Positions 23,805-32,683 of a DNA stretch of 35,336 nucleotides are shown piece by piece. The DNA is taken from NCBI RefSeq assembly GCF_905371695.1, contig NZ_CAJPMA010000006.1, forward strand, positions 1 to 35,336. Reading direction: 5' to 3'. Source of the DNA: an uncultured Campylobacter sp. Its GTDB lineage: Bacteria; Campylobacterota; Campylobacteria; Campylobacterales; Campylobacteraceae. The notes beneath the pieces were generated by a model. The model made no database searches. It was given only the letters and a program-made list of their open reading frames with translations, and was not told the origin of the DNA. Each line of letters opens with the position of its first letter. Within the stretch, counting starts at the first letter, position 1. The translations under genes and the position numbers were made by a program.

Positions 23805-24799
23805 TATAATGCCCTTAAAATTTCGTTAAATGCGACTTCAAACGCCTTTAATCCGTCGTTCATAAGCTCTTTATAAACCGCGTTCATATCGATGCCGGCG
23901 CGCTTTATTACTTCAAAAAAGCTATTGATATTTTCAGCGCCGGGCGCGTTTTTAGGCTCGGCGCGCTCTTTTATAAATTCTTTTATCGTATCGAGCGGAG
24001 CGGTATTTACCGCATTTTTATACATTAACTCCCTGACGTAATAATCGGGACGCAAATCCCCGCCTTTTACGCCCGTGCTGGCAAAAAGCGCTCTGACGCT
24101 CGGCAAATTTCTATCTTCGATTAGATTGTAAATTTTTGCCGCGTTCATAATGCCTACTTGTCCGGTCGGAAGCGAACTTTGTTTTAATCTCTCGTCGAGC
24201 AAGCGATCGAATCTGCTTACGAAAATGCTAATCACGCTCTTTGGAAGCGGGGTTTGCGGAAATTTTTTAGCATACGCCGCACAACCCTCTTCAAACGCGT
24301 CAAGACACCCCATAGCTTGGTCGGGGCTAAAAATAAGCGTCGCGTTTACGTTTATACCCCTCGACGTTAGGGCGCTCATCGCCTCAAAACCCGCTTTCGT
24401 GGCGGGGATTTTTATCATAACGTTAGGCATAGCTATCTCGCCGTAAAGCCTTACGCCCTCGTCGGTAGTGGCAGCCGCGTCGTCGCTTAAAGTCGGATCT
24501 ACCTCAATGCTTACAAAACCGTCGTCGCCGTTTGCATAGTTTTTAAATAGCTTCGTAGCGGCGATTTTAATATCTTGCGTCGCAAGCCTCTCGTAAATCG
24601 CCTTGGGATATTTTAACCCGCTGTTTTTGATAGTTTCTTTATAAACTTCGCTCGTAGTAAACGCCGATTTAAAAATAGCGGGGTTTGACGTAACGCCGCT
24701 AATAACGCCGTTTTGGATTAAATTTACGAATTCGCCGCTCAAAAAATCCCGCTCGATAAAGTCGCACCAAAGCGAAAATTTTACTTCGTCGTTATACAT
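23804..24799 (-). CDS. tal: Transaldolase
   Basis: Pentose phosphate pathway enzyme moving a dihydroxyacetone unit between sedoheptulose-7-phosphate and glyceraldehyde-3-phosphate. The Schiff-base lysine is K130 in NVMIKIPATKAG; VTSNPAIF (36-43) and INVNATLIFS (149-158) are the other class signatures. The Asp/Asn and Ser/Arg positions in VSIEVDP and ISIFVSRFDRL are typical of the 330-residue group found in this phylum and in actinobacteria. 331 residues, complete. It follows serB after 3 bp. Confidence 0.95.
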   Translation of the reverse strand: MYNDEVKFSLWCDFIERDFLSGEFVNLIQNGVISGVTSNPAIFKSAFTTSEVYKETIKNSGLKYPKAIYERLATQDIKIAATKLFKNYANGDDGFVSIEVDPTLSDDAAATTDEGVRLYGEIAMPNVMIKIPATKAGFEAMSALTSRGINVNATLIFSPDQAMGCLDAFEEGCAAYAKKFPQTPLPKSVISIFVSRFDRLLDERLKQSSLPTGQVGIMNAAKIYNLIEDRNLPSVRALFASTGVKGGDLRPDYYVRELMYKNAVNTAPLDTIKEFIKERAEPKNAPGAENINSFFEVIKRAGIDMNAVYKELMNDGLKAFEVAFNEILRAL

Positions 24800-24802
24800 T
24801 TT

Positions 24803-25429
24803 TTACCTTATAAATTTGATGATCTCTCGCAAGTCTTTGATATCTACGCAATGCGTCGCTTCGCGCTTTAAAATTTCGTTCGCGCAAAAGGCGACGTTTA
24901 GCCCTCCGCGCGAAAACATCGAAACGTCGTTGGCTCCGTCGCCTACGCACATCGTCTCTTCTTTGCTAACGCCTAAAATTTTCTGCAAGCGCGCCAGCAT
25001 TTCGCCCTTTGAGCTTGAAAACATCATCTCGCCTCCGACTAATCCGGTTAAAACTCCGTCTTTTTCATGTAAAATGTTGGCGAAATTTTCGTCGAATTTT
25101 AATCTCTCTTGCGCCGCATCGGTGCCTAAATGAAACCCTCCGCTAAACACCGCCACTAACGCGCCGCGCTCTTTTAAATTTCGTATTAGCTCCGCCGCGC
25201 CGTTCATTAGCGGTAAATTTTCGCAAATTTCCCGCGCAAGGCTAAATTTCATACCTTTTAACAAATTCACGCGCTTCGTTAAGCTCTCGAAAAAATCAAG
25301 TTCGCCCGCCATCGCGCGTTTAGTTATAGCCTTTACTTCGTCTCCGACGCCGTGAGCGACGGCTAGCATATCGATAGTCTCGCCGTCCATTAGCGTACCG
25401 TCGAAATCAAAAACGCAAAATTTTATCAA
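24803..25429 (-). CDS. serB: Phosphoserine phosphatase
   Basis: HAD-superfamily hydrolase completing serine synthesis. Motif I VFDFDGTLMDGETID places the nucleophile at D8 and the acid at D10; motif II is VFSGGF (94-99), and motifs III/IV end in VGDGANDVSMF. 208 residues, without the ACT-type N-terminal extension of E. coli SerB. The reading frame begins with TTG at 25429: no ATG precedes motif I, and AGG lies about ten bases upstream, so TTG is the likely start. It lies 18 bp after cheW. Confidence 0.93.
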   Translation of the reverse strand: MIKFCVFDFDGTLMDGETIDMLAVAHGVGDEVKAITKRAMAGELDFFESLTKRVNLLKGMKFSLAREICENLPLMNGAAELIRNLKERGALVAVFSGGFHLGTDAAQERLKFDENFANILHEKDGVLTGLVGGEMMFSSSKGEMLARLQKILGVSKEETMCVGDGANDVSMFSRGGLNVAFCANEILKREATHCVDIKDLREIIKFIR

Positions 25430-25447
25430 AATTCTAACCTAGAGATT

Positions 25448-25945
25448 TTAAAAATCGCGCTTTAATAAGCTCTCGACTTTTAAGATCGTAAGGATATTTT
25501 GATCGCGCTTCCCGATACCGTAAATCATGCCTTTATCTTTTACCAAAGTTTCAGGCGGCGGATCGATTCTATTGCGATTTATACGGATAGCTTCGGTTAG
25601 CCTATCGATGACGAAACCTGCTATATTATCCTCGTCTTTCATTACGATATAGCGGGTACTAGGGCTTTGTTTCGTTACATTTAACGAAAACCTCTTTCGT
25701 AAATCAATTAGCGGAATTACGTTTCCGCGTAGGTTAAATACGCCCAGCACGTAATCGGGCACGCTAGGTACGCGCGTGTATTCGATCGGCTTAATAATCT
25801 CTTGAATGTTTAAAATCGGTATCGCATATTCCTCTTCGCCGACGACGAAGCCTACGAGCTGGACGATATCGTCGTTGCTCTTTTGTTCGCCGCCGCCCAT
25901 TTGCTGCTTTTGTTTGCTTAGGACTTGATTTAATTTATCGTTCAT
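25448..25945 (-). CDS. cheW: Chemotaxis coupling protein CheW
   Basis: Scaffold that links chemoreceptors to CheA. A single CheW domain spans about 28-160: QLVGFVVGEEEYAIPILNIQEIIKP, VPSVPDYVLGVFNLRGNVIPLIDLRKRF, and VDRLTEAIRI-type segment VIDRLTEAIRINRNRIDPPPE. The first 25 residues are Lys/Gln-rich and probably disordered. 165 residues. Eight bp downstream of cheA. Confidence 0.96.
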   Translation of the reverse strand: MNDKLNQVLSKQKQQMGGGEQKSNDDIVQLVGFVVGEEEYAIPILNIQEIIKPIEYTRVPSVPDYVLGVFNLRGNVIPLIDLRKRFSLNVTKQSPSTRYIVMKDEDNIAGFVIDRLTEAIRINRNRIDPPPETLVKDKGMIYGIGKRDQNILTILKVESLLKRDF

Positions 25946-25953
25946 TTTAACCC

Positions 25954-28344
25954 CTAACCTAACTTAATATTTTTTCTAACGACGTTTTCGAGGTATTCCG
26001 CCGAATACGGTTTAGTGATATATTCGGTCATTCCTACTTCCACGCCTCTTAGCCTATCGGTTTTTGAAGTTCTTGAAGTTACGGCTATGAGCGGTAAATT
26101 TCTGTATTTCGAATATTTACGAATTTCGCCCGCTAGCGTATAGCCGTCCATTCTAGGCATCTCGATGTCGATTAATATCGCATCAAACGCATGCTCTCCC
26201 GATTTTATGATATTTAGCGCCTCGACGCCGTTTGTAGCCTCTATTACCGTTACGCCCGTAGGCTCGAGAGCTTTTTGCATTATCGTTCTATCCATTTTAG
26301 AATCGTCTACGATTAGCACCTTGTAATCGCTCGGTTTTTCTTTTACGCTCTTGCTTTCATCCATTTCGGCGCGGATATTTACCTTAATCTCTTTTGCCAT
26401 TTCCATCATAGCGCCAACGTCGATAATTAGCGTTACGCGTCCGTCGCCGCGGATCGTAGCGCCCGCGATGCCGGGGATATTTTGCAAATAATCGCCCATC
26501 GATTTAATAACGATCTCTTCTTGTCCTACGAGCGTATCTACGATGATACCGAGTTTCGCCTCCGCTACGCCGATGATTACGACGTAGGTCTGATCGCCGC
26601 CGTCAAAGACCTTATTGACGCCGAATACGTCCGAAAGCCTAACCAAAGATAGCACTTCGTCGCGAAGCCTTAGTACGTTCTTACCGTCGATCGTATAGAT
26701 ATCATCGATCGGCACGCGTACGGTTTCAAGTACGCTTGCTAGCGGAATAGCGTAAAATTCCTCTTGCGTTCCCACTAGAAGCGATTGGATAATGGCTAGC
26801 GTTAACGGAATTTTTAGTTTCATAACCGTGCCTTTGCCGACTTCGCTTTCGATGTCGATTATACCGTTTAGTTTTTCGATATTGGTTTTTACGACGTCCA
26901 TTCCCACGCCGCGGCCGCTAACGTTAGTAACCTTCGCAGCCGTCGAAAATCCGGGCTTAAATATCAACCCGTAAGCCTCTTTGTCGCTCATCGCGTCGGC
27001 TTCGCGCTCGTTAATAATGCCTTTTTCGATCGATTTTGCTTTAAGCATATCGGCGTCTAGGCCTTTTCCGTCGTCTACTATTTCGATTACGATGTGGTTG
27101 CCTTCGTTGTAGGCTTTTAGCTGGACGGTTCCTTTTTCCGGCTTACCGGCCGCGCGTCTAGTCTCCGGATCTTCGATGCCGTGATCGCACGAGTTTCTAA
27201 TGATATGCACCAGCGGATCGCCGATCTCTTCGACGATAGATTTATCAAGCTCGGTCTCTTCTCCCGAAATTTCAAGCTCTATTTGCTTTCCTAAATCGCG
27301 GCTTAAATCCCTTATCATTCGCGGGAATTTGTTAAATACCTTTGCAATCGGCAGCATTCTCGTTTTCATAACGGCCAGCTGAATATCCGTCGTTACCAAG
27401 CTTAGACTAGAAACTACCTGATTTAGCTCCTCTAAAAATTTCTCGCCCTCGTATCTCTCCTCAACATCGTCGTAAATTTTAAGCAAGCGGTTTTTACCTA
27501 AAACTAGCTCGCCGATAAGGTTCATCAAGTGATCTAACCGCTTAACTTCGACGCGGATAGTCTGCTCTTGCGCCACGGCTCCGCCGCTGGCGGCAGGGAC
27601 TTTTTTCTCGCCTCCGTCAGATTTTGCGGCGGGCTTAGCGGCCGGCGCGGCGGGTTTAGGCGCGGGGGTCGGCGCAGCAGCGGGAGTAGCCGCGGGCGTA
27701 GGCGCAGAGCCCTTGCTAGCGCGGCGCGCTTGATCTTCGGCTTTTCTTACTTTTAATAATCGCTCGATCTCCGCCTCGACCTCGTCGTCACTTAATTTCG
27801 ACAAATCCTCGTCGGCAATATCGGGCTGCGCTTCTGGTGCCACGACTTCTGGCGCGGTAGGCTCTGCGGGAGCACTCTCTTGCGCGGCGGACGCAGTAGG
27901 TTCGCTATTAGCCGGAGCGCTGGCTACGGGAGCGGAAGCGGCCGGTACTTCGTCGCCTTCCGAAATTGCGGTTAGCCTAGCGCAGATATTTTCTATGTCT
28001 ATACCTACGTCGCGGTCGTTGCCGTGATCGCGTATGCCGTGCAACAGTCCTTTCATCATATCGACCGATTCAAGCACTACGTCCATGATATCGGGCGTTA
28101 TTTTTAGCTCGTCTTTTCTAGCCTTATTTAGCACGTCTTCCATGTGGTGCGTTAGGCGCGTTAAAATATCGAAATTCAAAAACGACGAGCTGCCTTTAAC
28201 CGTATGCGCGACGCGGAAAATTCTGTTTAGCAGCTCTAAATCTTCGGGGTTTTCTTCTAGTTCGACTAAGTCGTGGTCTATTTGCTCGATTAGTTCGAAG
28301 GCCTCGATTAAAAAGTCCCCCATTATTTCTTGCATATCATCCAT
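25954..28344 (-). CDS. cheA: Chemotaxis histidine kinase CheA with C-terminal receiver domain
   Basis: Domains in order: HPt (1-110) with phospho-accepting H47 in AHTVKGSSSF; an Ala/Pro-rich linker (about 132-262) interrupted by a charged helix (175-210); the dimerisation helices (263-340); the HATPase with N-box NSCDHG (384-389), DDGKGLD (424-430) and GRGVGMDVV (478-486); a CheW-like domain (about 512-650); and a receiver domain (673-796) with D680/D681, phospho-accepting D726, T756 and K778. The fused receiver is the known CheAY arrangement of Campylobacter and Helicobacter, thought to act as a phosphate sink or modulator. 796 residues, intact. The gene lies between cheV and cheW with gaps of 9 and 8 bp. 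Confidence 0.98.
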   Translation of the reverse strand: MDDMQEIMGDFLIEAFELIEQIDHDLVELEENPEDLELLNRIFRVAHTVKGSSSFLNFDILTRLTHHMEDVLNKARKDELKITPDIMDVVLESVDMMKGLLHGIRDHGNDRDVGIDIENICARLTAISEGDEVPAASAPVASAPANSEPTASAAQESAPAEPTAPEVVAPEAQPDIADEDLSKLSDDEVEAEIERLLKVRKAEDQARRASKGSAPTPAATPAAAPTPAPKPAAPAAKPAAKSDGGEKKVPAASGGAVAQEQTIRVEVKRLDHLMNLIGELVLGKNRLLKIYDDVEERYEGEKFLEELNQVVSSLSLVTTDIQLAVMKTRMLPIAKVFNKFPRMIRDLSRDLGKQIELEISGEETELDKSIVEEIGDPLVHIIRNSCDHGIEDPETRRAAGKPEKGTVQLKAYNEGNHIVIEIVDDGKGLDADMLKAKSIEKGIINEREADAMSDKEAYGLIFKPGFSTAAKVTNVSGRGVGMDVVKTNIEKLNGIIDIESEVGKGTVMKLKIPLTLAIIQSLLVGTQEEFYAIPLASVLETVRVPIDDIYTIDGKNVLRLRDEVLSLVRLSDVFGVNKVFDGGDQTYVVIIGVAEAKLGIIVDTLVGQEEIVIKSMGDYLQNIPGIAGATIRGDGRVTLIIDVGAMMEMAKEIKVNIRAEMDESKSVKEKPSDYKVLIVDDSKMDRTIMQKALEPTGVTVIEATNGVEALNIIKSGEHAFDAILIDIEMPRMDGYTLAGEIRKYSKYRNLPLIAVTSRTSKTDRLRGVEVGMTEYITKPYSAEYLENVVRKNIKLG

Positions 28345-28353
28345 ATTTCACCC

Positions 28354-29307
28354 CTATTTCGCAGATTGAGAGTGCGACTCGATCACTCTTTGCACTTCTT
28401 GATAAAAGACGCTAGCGTCAAATTTCGTAATATACGCGTCGCCGCCGGCTTCTTTGCTCTTCGCTTCACTGTATTCGTTGCTTAAAGACGAGTTAAACAC
28501 GATAGGTATCGCCCTAAACCGCTCGTCGTCTTTAATCGTCGAAGCAAAGCGGTATCCGTCCATCTGCGGCATTTCGATATCGCTTAAAATCACGCGTACT
28601 TCTTTCGTTATATTATCGCCGAAACGCTCGTATAGCTCATTCATTCGCTCGATGCCCTCTACGCCGTTTTTAGCTTCTACGACGTTTAAACCCATCTTTT
28701 CAAGCGCGTCTTTTACGAGCTTTCTAGCCGTAGAGCTATCGTCTAGCACTAGCGCCGTTCCTTTTAGTTTCTTGCTTTCGTCGATTTCTACTTCGATTTT
28801 TGGGCTATAAATGCCAAGCTCTTCGACGATGCTTTCGAGGTCTAAAATTAATAAAACTTCGTCATTTTCTATGCGAGTGACGCCGGTTATCTTGCCTTTA
28901 TCCAAAGCTCCTGCATTTGCGGAGAAATTCGCGGGCTCGATATCTTTCCAGTTTATCCTGCGGATCCGTTTGGCTTCATGGACGATAAAGCCTATTAAAA
29001 TACTGCTAAATTCGGCTATTATTACGCGCGGTTTTATCGTTACTTCGTTCGTAGGCTCGATTATATTCATCCATTTAGCAAGATTTACTACCGGGATCAC
29101 GACGCCTCGCAGGTCGAAAATTCCCTCGATATATTCGGGTACGCCCGGAAGCTCGGTGAGGTTAGGCATCTTGATGATTTCGCGCACTTTTGCGACGTTT
29201 ACGCCGTATATGCCCTCATATACTTTGCTTTCCGTCTTTTTAAAGATACGAAAATCGACAAGTTCCATCTCGTTTGAGCCCGTTTTTAATACGTTGTCTC
29301 CAAACAT
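28354..29307 (-). CDS. cheV: Chemotaxis coupling/receiver protein CheV
   Basis: CheW-like domain (about 14-165; GVNVAKVREIIKMPNLTELPGVPEYIEGIFDLRG is diagnostic in sequence order) followed by a receiver domain (185-310) with DD at 189-190, phospho-accepting D243 in ILSDIEMP, S273 at the Thr/Ser switch position, and K295. I place the start at ATG 29307. A TTG three bases earlier is in frame, but AAAGGA lies five bases before the ATG and only two before the TTG. The ATG shares one base with the stop of the upstream LpxH-like gene. 317 residues. It heads the cheV-cheA-cheW group. Confidence 0.96.
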   Translation of the reverse strand: MFGDNVLKTGSNEMELVDFRIFKKTESKVYEGIYGVNVAKVREIIKMPNLTELPGVPEYIEGIFDLRGVVIPVVNLAKWMNIIEPTNEVTIKPRVIIAEFSSILIGFIVHEAKRIRRINWKDIEPANFSANAGALDKGKITGVTRIENDEVLLILDLESIVEELGIYSPKIEVEIDESKKLKGTALVLDDSSTARKLVKDALEKMGLNVVEAKNGVEGIERMNELYERFGDNITKEVRVILSDIEMPQMDGYRFASTIKDDERFRAIPIVFNSSLSNEYSEAKSKEAGGDAYITKFDASVFYQEVQRVIESHSQSAK

Positions 29308-30080
29308 CAATGTCCTTTCATTCTCTTTTTAATAAAATTTATTTTTCCTACGGCGTATTGTACTACAAAATAACTTCGGTCGCATGCAAAACAAGGTAAA
29401 TTAACGTAAAATTTATCGTTAACGTCTAGAATTTCGCCTTGATGAAAATGCCCTTCTATTACGATATTAGCGTCGTAACCGCGTAGATGCGAGCTCATTA
29501 ACTCTTCAAAATTCGAAATTTTGTAATCTAGATTTTTCTTAGTAAGTTTATTTAAAATCGCTTTTGAAATTTTAAAACCTAAAATTTTATCCAGTGCGTT
29601 CATAAATTTTAAAAACGATTTTACGCGTAAAAACCTAAGCGCGTATTTATCGATAAACGGCAAAAATATATCGCCGTGCGCGATCTGCGCGCGTTCGCCT
29701 CCGACCGTCTTAAAATTTGCGGGCTGCGCGCTAATATCGTAAATTTTAATCGTTTCGCGCCCGTCAAAAATTTCTCTCGTTTTTTTAAATAAATTAGCAA
29801 GCCTAAAATCGTGGTTGCCCTCGAAATAAAAGACGTCGATTTTTTCGGAAATTTTATCTATAAGCTTTAAATGCTCGGCGTAAAAATTTCGCGTATATTC
29901 GCCCTCGCCGCATAAAAAATCAAACATATCGCCGATTAAAAAAATTTGCGGCGCTGAAATTTCGCCGCTCTCTGCGGCGCGTAAAAATTTTAAAAATCCG
30001 TCCCTATTTGCATTTTCGTGCGCGTCGGAGATAAAAATCGCGCCGTCTTTAATAACGGGTTCGTAAAAATTTCCGCTCAA
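29307..30080 (-). CDS. UDP-2,3-diacylglucosamine pyrophosphatase-like metallophosphoesterase (LpxH-like)
   Basis: Calcineurin-type metallophosphoesterase. Metal-binding motifs in order: SDAH (18-21), GDMFD (50-54), GNHD (88-91), HGD (135-137) and GHFHQG (210-215). The order, the length of 257 and the FDFLCGEG segment after motif II suit the LpxH group, which cleaves UDP-2,3-diacylglucosamine to lipid X in lipid A synthesis; lpxB, the next enzyme, is two genes upstream. That context supports the call but the substrate is inferred. The start is a TTG at 30080: no ATG or GTG precedes motif I, and GGGG lies about nine bases upstream. It begins 13 bp after argC. Confidence 0.8.
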   Translation of the reverse strand: MSGNFYEPVIKDGAIFISDAHENANRDGFLKFLRAAESGEISAPQIFLIGDMFDFLCGEGEYTRNFYAEHLKLIDKISEKIDVFYFEGNHDFRLANLFKKTREIFDGRETIKIYDISAQPANFKTVGGERAQIAHGDIFLPFIDKYALRFLRVKSFLKFMNALDKILGFKISKAILNKLTKKNLDYKISNFEELMSSHLRGYDANIVIEGHFHQGEILDVNDKFYVNLPCFACDRSYFVVQYAVGKINFIKKRMKGH

Positions 30081-30093
30081 ATTTCGCCCCGAG

Positions 30094-31107
30094 CTACGGC
30101 ATCGCCGCGACTTGCGGCAAAGCTAAATTTTCGGAAAATCCGCACATTAAATTCGCATTCGCCAAAGCCTGCGAACTAGCGCCTCTAAGCAAATTATCGA
30201 TTGCGGAGTTTATAAAAATTTTACCCTCGTGCGTAAAGACGCAAATATCGGCAAAATGTGTTCCCGCGACGTTTTTAATCGCGGCGGGAGTTTCGCGGAC
30301 GCGGATAAATTTTTCGCCCGCGTAAAATTCGCGCAAAATTTCGCGCGCTCGATCGGTAGAAATATCTCGCGTAAGCTTAGCGTAAGCGCTAACTAGCATA
30401 CCGCGCGTAATGGGCAGCAAATGCGGTACGAATAGCGTATTTACCTCACCGTCCGCCATTTTTGAAAGATACAGTTTAATCTCATCCGAGTGGCGATGAA
30501 AGATCGGATTATAGGCGTTCGCGTTTTCGTTTACGCTTACGAAATGACTAGCGGCGGCTAGCTTTTTGCCCGCGCCGCTGACGCCGCTTTTAGCGTCGAT
30601 TATAACGCCCAGATCCTTATCGATAAACTCCAAAAACGGCGCGACCGCCAAGATAGACGCTGTCGGATAGCAACCGGGGTTCGCGACCAGGCGCGCGCTT
30701 TTCACCCGCTCGCGCGCAAAAGGCAAAATTCCGTAAACCGCATCGCCTAAATTCCGCGCGTCTAAATGCTCGCTATAATTTTTCTCGTAAAGCTCGCGGC
30801 TAAGTCGGTAATCCGCCGATAGATCCACGACTTTAACGCCTTTTTGCAGCAGCGCGGGGGCGTATTTCATCGCCTCTTGATGCGGAAGCGCCAAAAAAAC
30901 AAGCTCGCATTTTTTTGCCGCCTCGTTCGCGTCCGCCGCGCTTACTTCGCATTCCAGCACGCCTTTTAGCTGCGGGAAAATTTCGCTAATTTCTCCTGCC
31001 GCGCTCGCGGCTAGATACGAGATTTTAAACTCCGGATGCGCTAAGATTAGGCGTATCAGCTCAAATCCCGTATAGCCGCTAACCCCGATAATACCGATAT
31101 TTATCAT
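30094..31107 (-). CDS. argC: N-acetyl-gamma-glutamyl-phosphate reductase
   Basis: NADPH-dependent reductase of arginine synthesis. N-terminal nucleotide-binding motif GIIGVSGYTGFELIRL (5-20), catalytic Cys146 in VANPGCYPTAS, AKSGVSGAGK and HRHSDEI further on. 337 residues, type 1 ArgC length. It sits between greA (8-bp gap) and the LpxH-like gene (13-bp gap), with no other arg gene in the window. Confidence 0.97.
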   Translation of the reverse strand: MINIGIIGVSGYTGFELIRLILAHPEFKISYLAASAAGEISEIFPQLKGVLECEVSAADANEAAKKCELVFLALPHQEAMKYAPALLQKGVKVVDLSADYRLSRELYEKNYSEHLDARNLGDAVYGILPFARERVKSARLVANPGCYPTASILAVAPFLEFIDKDLGVIIDAKSGVSGAGKKLAAASHFVSVNENANAYNPIFHRHSDEIKLYLSKMADGEVNTLFVPHLLPITRGMLVSAYAKLTRDISTDRAREILREFYAGEKFIRVRETPAAIKNVAGTHFADICVFTHEGKIFINSAIDNLLRGASSQALANANLMCGFSENLALPQVAAMP

Positions 31108-31115
31108 GTTTTTCC

Positions 31116-31601
31116 CTAGGCGAAATTTATAGGTTTATAGCACACTTTTACGATTTCGATTTCGCTGCGACCGTTAGGCAACGTCAAAACCACGTCGTCG
31201 CCCTCTTTTTTGCCGATTAGCTGGCGTGCCAAAGGCGAGCTGATCGATATTAGCCCGCGCTCCAAGTCGCTTTCTGAAATACCCACGATCGCGTACGTGC
31301 TTTCTAGCTCGGTTTCTACGTCCATTATCGTAACCGACGAACCGAAGCGCACGCGGTCGTGCTCGTAGGCGCTAGGATCTATTACTTCCGCTCGCGCCAG
31401 CAGCGCGCTAAGCTCGGCGATGCGCGCGTCGATAAAGGCTTGTTTTTCCTTGGCGGCGTGGTATTCGGCGTTTTCTTTTAGATCGCCGTGGCTACGCGCG
31501 ACGTCGATTTCGACGACGATTTGAGGGCGCTGGACTTGGCGCAGATCTTTTAGCTCGGCTTCGATTTTTTCGTATCCGTAAATAGTCATCGGCTCGTTCA
31601 T
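31116..31601 (-). CDS. greA: Transcription elongation factor GreA
   Basis: Enters the RNA polymerase secondary channel and stimulates cleavage of backtracked RNA. The N-terminal coiled coil contains ARSHGDLKENAEYHAAKEKQ (34-53) with the acidic tip residues; the C-terminal FKBP-like domain has VTIMDVETELESTYAIVG and SISSPLARQLIGKKEGD. 161 residues. The ATG at 31601 overlaps the lpxB stop (ATGA) and has AAGGA about seven bases upstream; a later in-frame ATG at residue 5 is less well placed. Confidence 0.97.
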   Translation of the reverse strand: MNEPMTIYGYEKIEAELKDLRQVQRPQIVVEIDVARSHGDLKENAEYHAAKEKQAFIDARIAELSALLARAEVIDPSAYEHDRVRFGSSVTIMDVETELESTYAIVGISESDLERGLISISSPLARQLIGKKEGDDVVLTLPNGRSEIEIVKVCYKPINFA

Positions 31602-32683
31602 TTTTCATCCTTTTTTAGTAAAATTTTTGCGACCGCTTCGGCGCTACCGCATTTTAGATAGTCCCGCAGCCGCACGCAACCGGCGGCGAATTTCGCTCGG
31701 TCGCAGCGCTCGTAGGCGGCTAGCAGATTTTCCGCGCTCGCGGCTTCTTGGATCAGCTCTTCGTGTAGCGGCGGCTCGCCCATAAAATCAAACATTATGT
31801 TAGCAAGCCCCGCGTGAGCGACTTTTACTAGCTTTCTAGCGATAAAAATGTCGATAGCGCGGGCTTTGTAGCACAGCGTAAAAGGCGTGCCGATAAGAGC
31901 GGCTTCAAGCGTAGCCGTGCCCGAGCAGATAAAGGCGAAATCGCTCTCTTTTAAAGTTTCGGGCGCATTCGTAGCGATCTCAAAACCGCTCGTATCTCCG
32001 TAAATTTCGGCGATCTTATCCATAAAAAACGGCGGCACGACTAGCGTTTTTTTAGCGTTTAGCTTGCTTGATACTTCGCGGTAAACGGGCATTAATCTTG
32101 AAATTTCCGCGCGGCGGGAGCCCGGCAAAAAGGCGATCTTTTCTAAATTTTGCTCGCCGCTAAAATTTTCGCCTCGCTCGCGCTCTTTTATACTTAAATT
32201 TTCGCCGGTTTTTTGAAATTTTATCTCGTCAAGCAGCGGATGTCCGACGTAGGTCGCGCGCGAGTAAAATTTCGCGTCGAAGGGCAGGATGGAGGCTAGA
32301 TTGTCGCAATATTTTTCGACTAGCGCTACGCGTCCGCGCTTCCATGCCCATACCTGCGGCAAGATATAATAAGTAATCGGCGCGCGCGCGCCGGCTTCTT
32401 TTATTTTACGCGCCAGCGGAAGGTTAAACGCGGGGCTGTCTATCAGCAGCACGGCGTCGCACTCGCGGGCTAGCTCTACCATCTTTTTCATCGCGCGTTT
32501 GGCTTTAAAAATTAGCGGAAGTACCTCTATAAAGCCCATCGCGCTAAATTCGCCAGAGCTCATAAAAGGCTCGCCGAACCGCTCGTCGAATATCCCTAAA
32601 ATTTCGGCGCCCGGCAAGCGCTTTAAAACTTCGCCTAAGTGTAAATTCGCGGAAGGCTCCAAGCAAGAGAGCAAAATTTTCAT
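31598..32683 (-). CDS. lpxB: Lipid-A-disaccharide synthase
   Basis: GT19 glycosyltransferase joining UDP-2,3-diacylglucosamine and lipid X at the inner membrane. Recognised by SCLEPSANLHLGEVLKRL, the AMGFIEVLP segment, YYILPQVWAWKRGR, YVGHPLLDE, LPGSRRAEI and the donor-binding ICSGTATLEAALIGTPF. 361 residues, at the short end of the family. It is the first gene of the lpxB-greA-argC run, with its own promoter at 32711-32716 and a palindrome in its leader. A stretch near 195 (ENLSIKERERGENFSGEQN) is a poorly conserved insert. Confidence 0.96.
   Translation of the reverse strand: MKILLSCLEPSANLHLGEVLKRLPGAEILGIFDERFGEPFMSSGEFSAMGFIEVLPLIFKAKRAMKKMVELARECDAVLLIDSPAFNLPLARKIKEAGARAPITYYILPQVWAWKRGRVALVEKYCDNLASILPFDAKFYSRATYVGHPLLDEIKFQKTGENLSIKERERGENFSGEQNLEKIAFLPGSRRAEISRLMPVYREVSSKLNAKKTLVVPPFFMDKIAEIYGDTSGFEIATNAPETLKESDFAFICSGTATLEAALIGTPFTLCYKARAIDIFIARKLVKVAHAGLANIMFDFMGEPPLHEELIQEAASAENLLAAYERCDRAKFAAGCVRLRDYLKCGSAEAVAKILLKKDEK

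Noticed and set aside
27568..27756. Gly/Arg-rich plus-strand frame opposite the CheA linker
   Set aside because: Mirror image of the Ala/Pro-rich linker codons; a compositional artefact.
29308..29310. TTG start for cheV one codon before the ATG
   Set aside because: Only two bases from the AAAGGA ribosome site; the ATG is better spaced.
28811..29332. 173-codon plus-strand open frame
   Set aside because: Lies antisense across cheV, whose CheW and receiver motifs fully explain the stretch.
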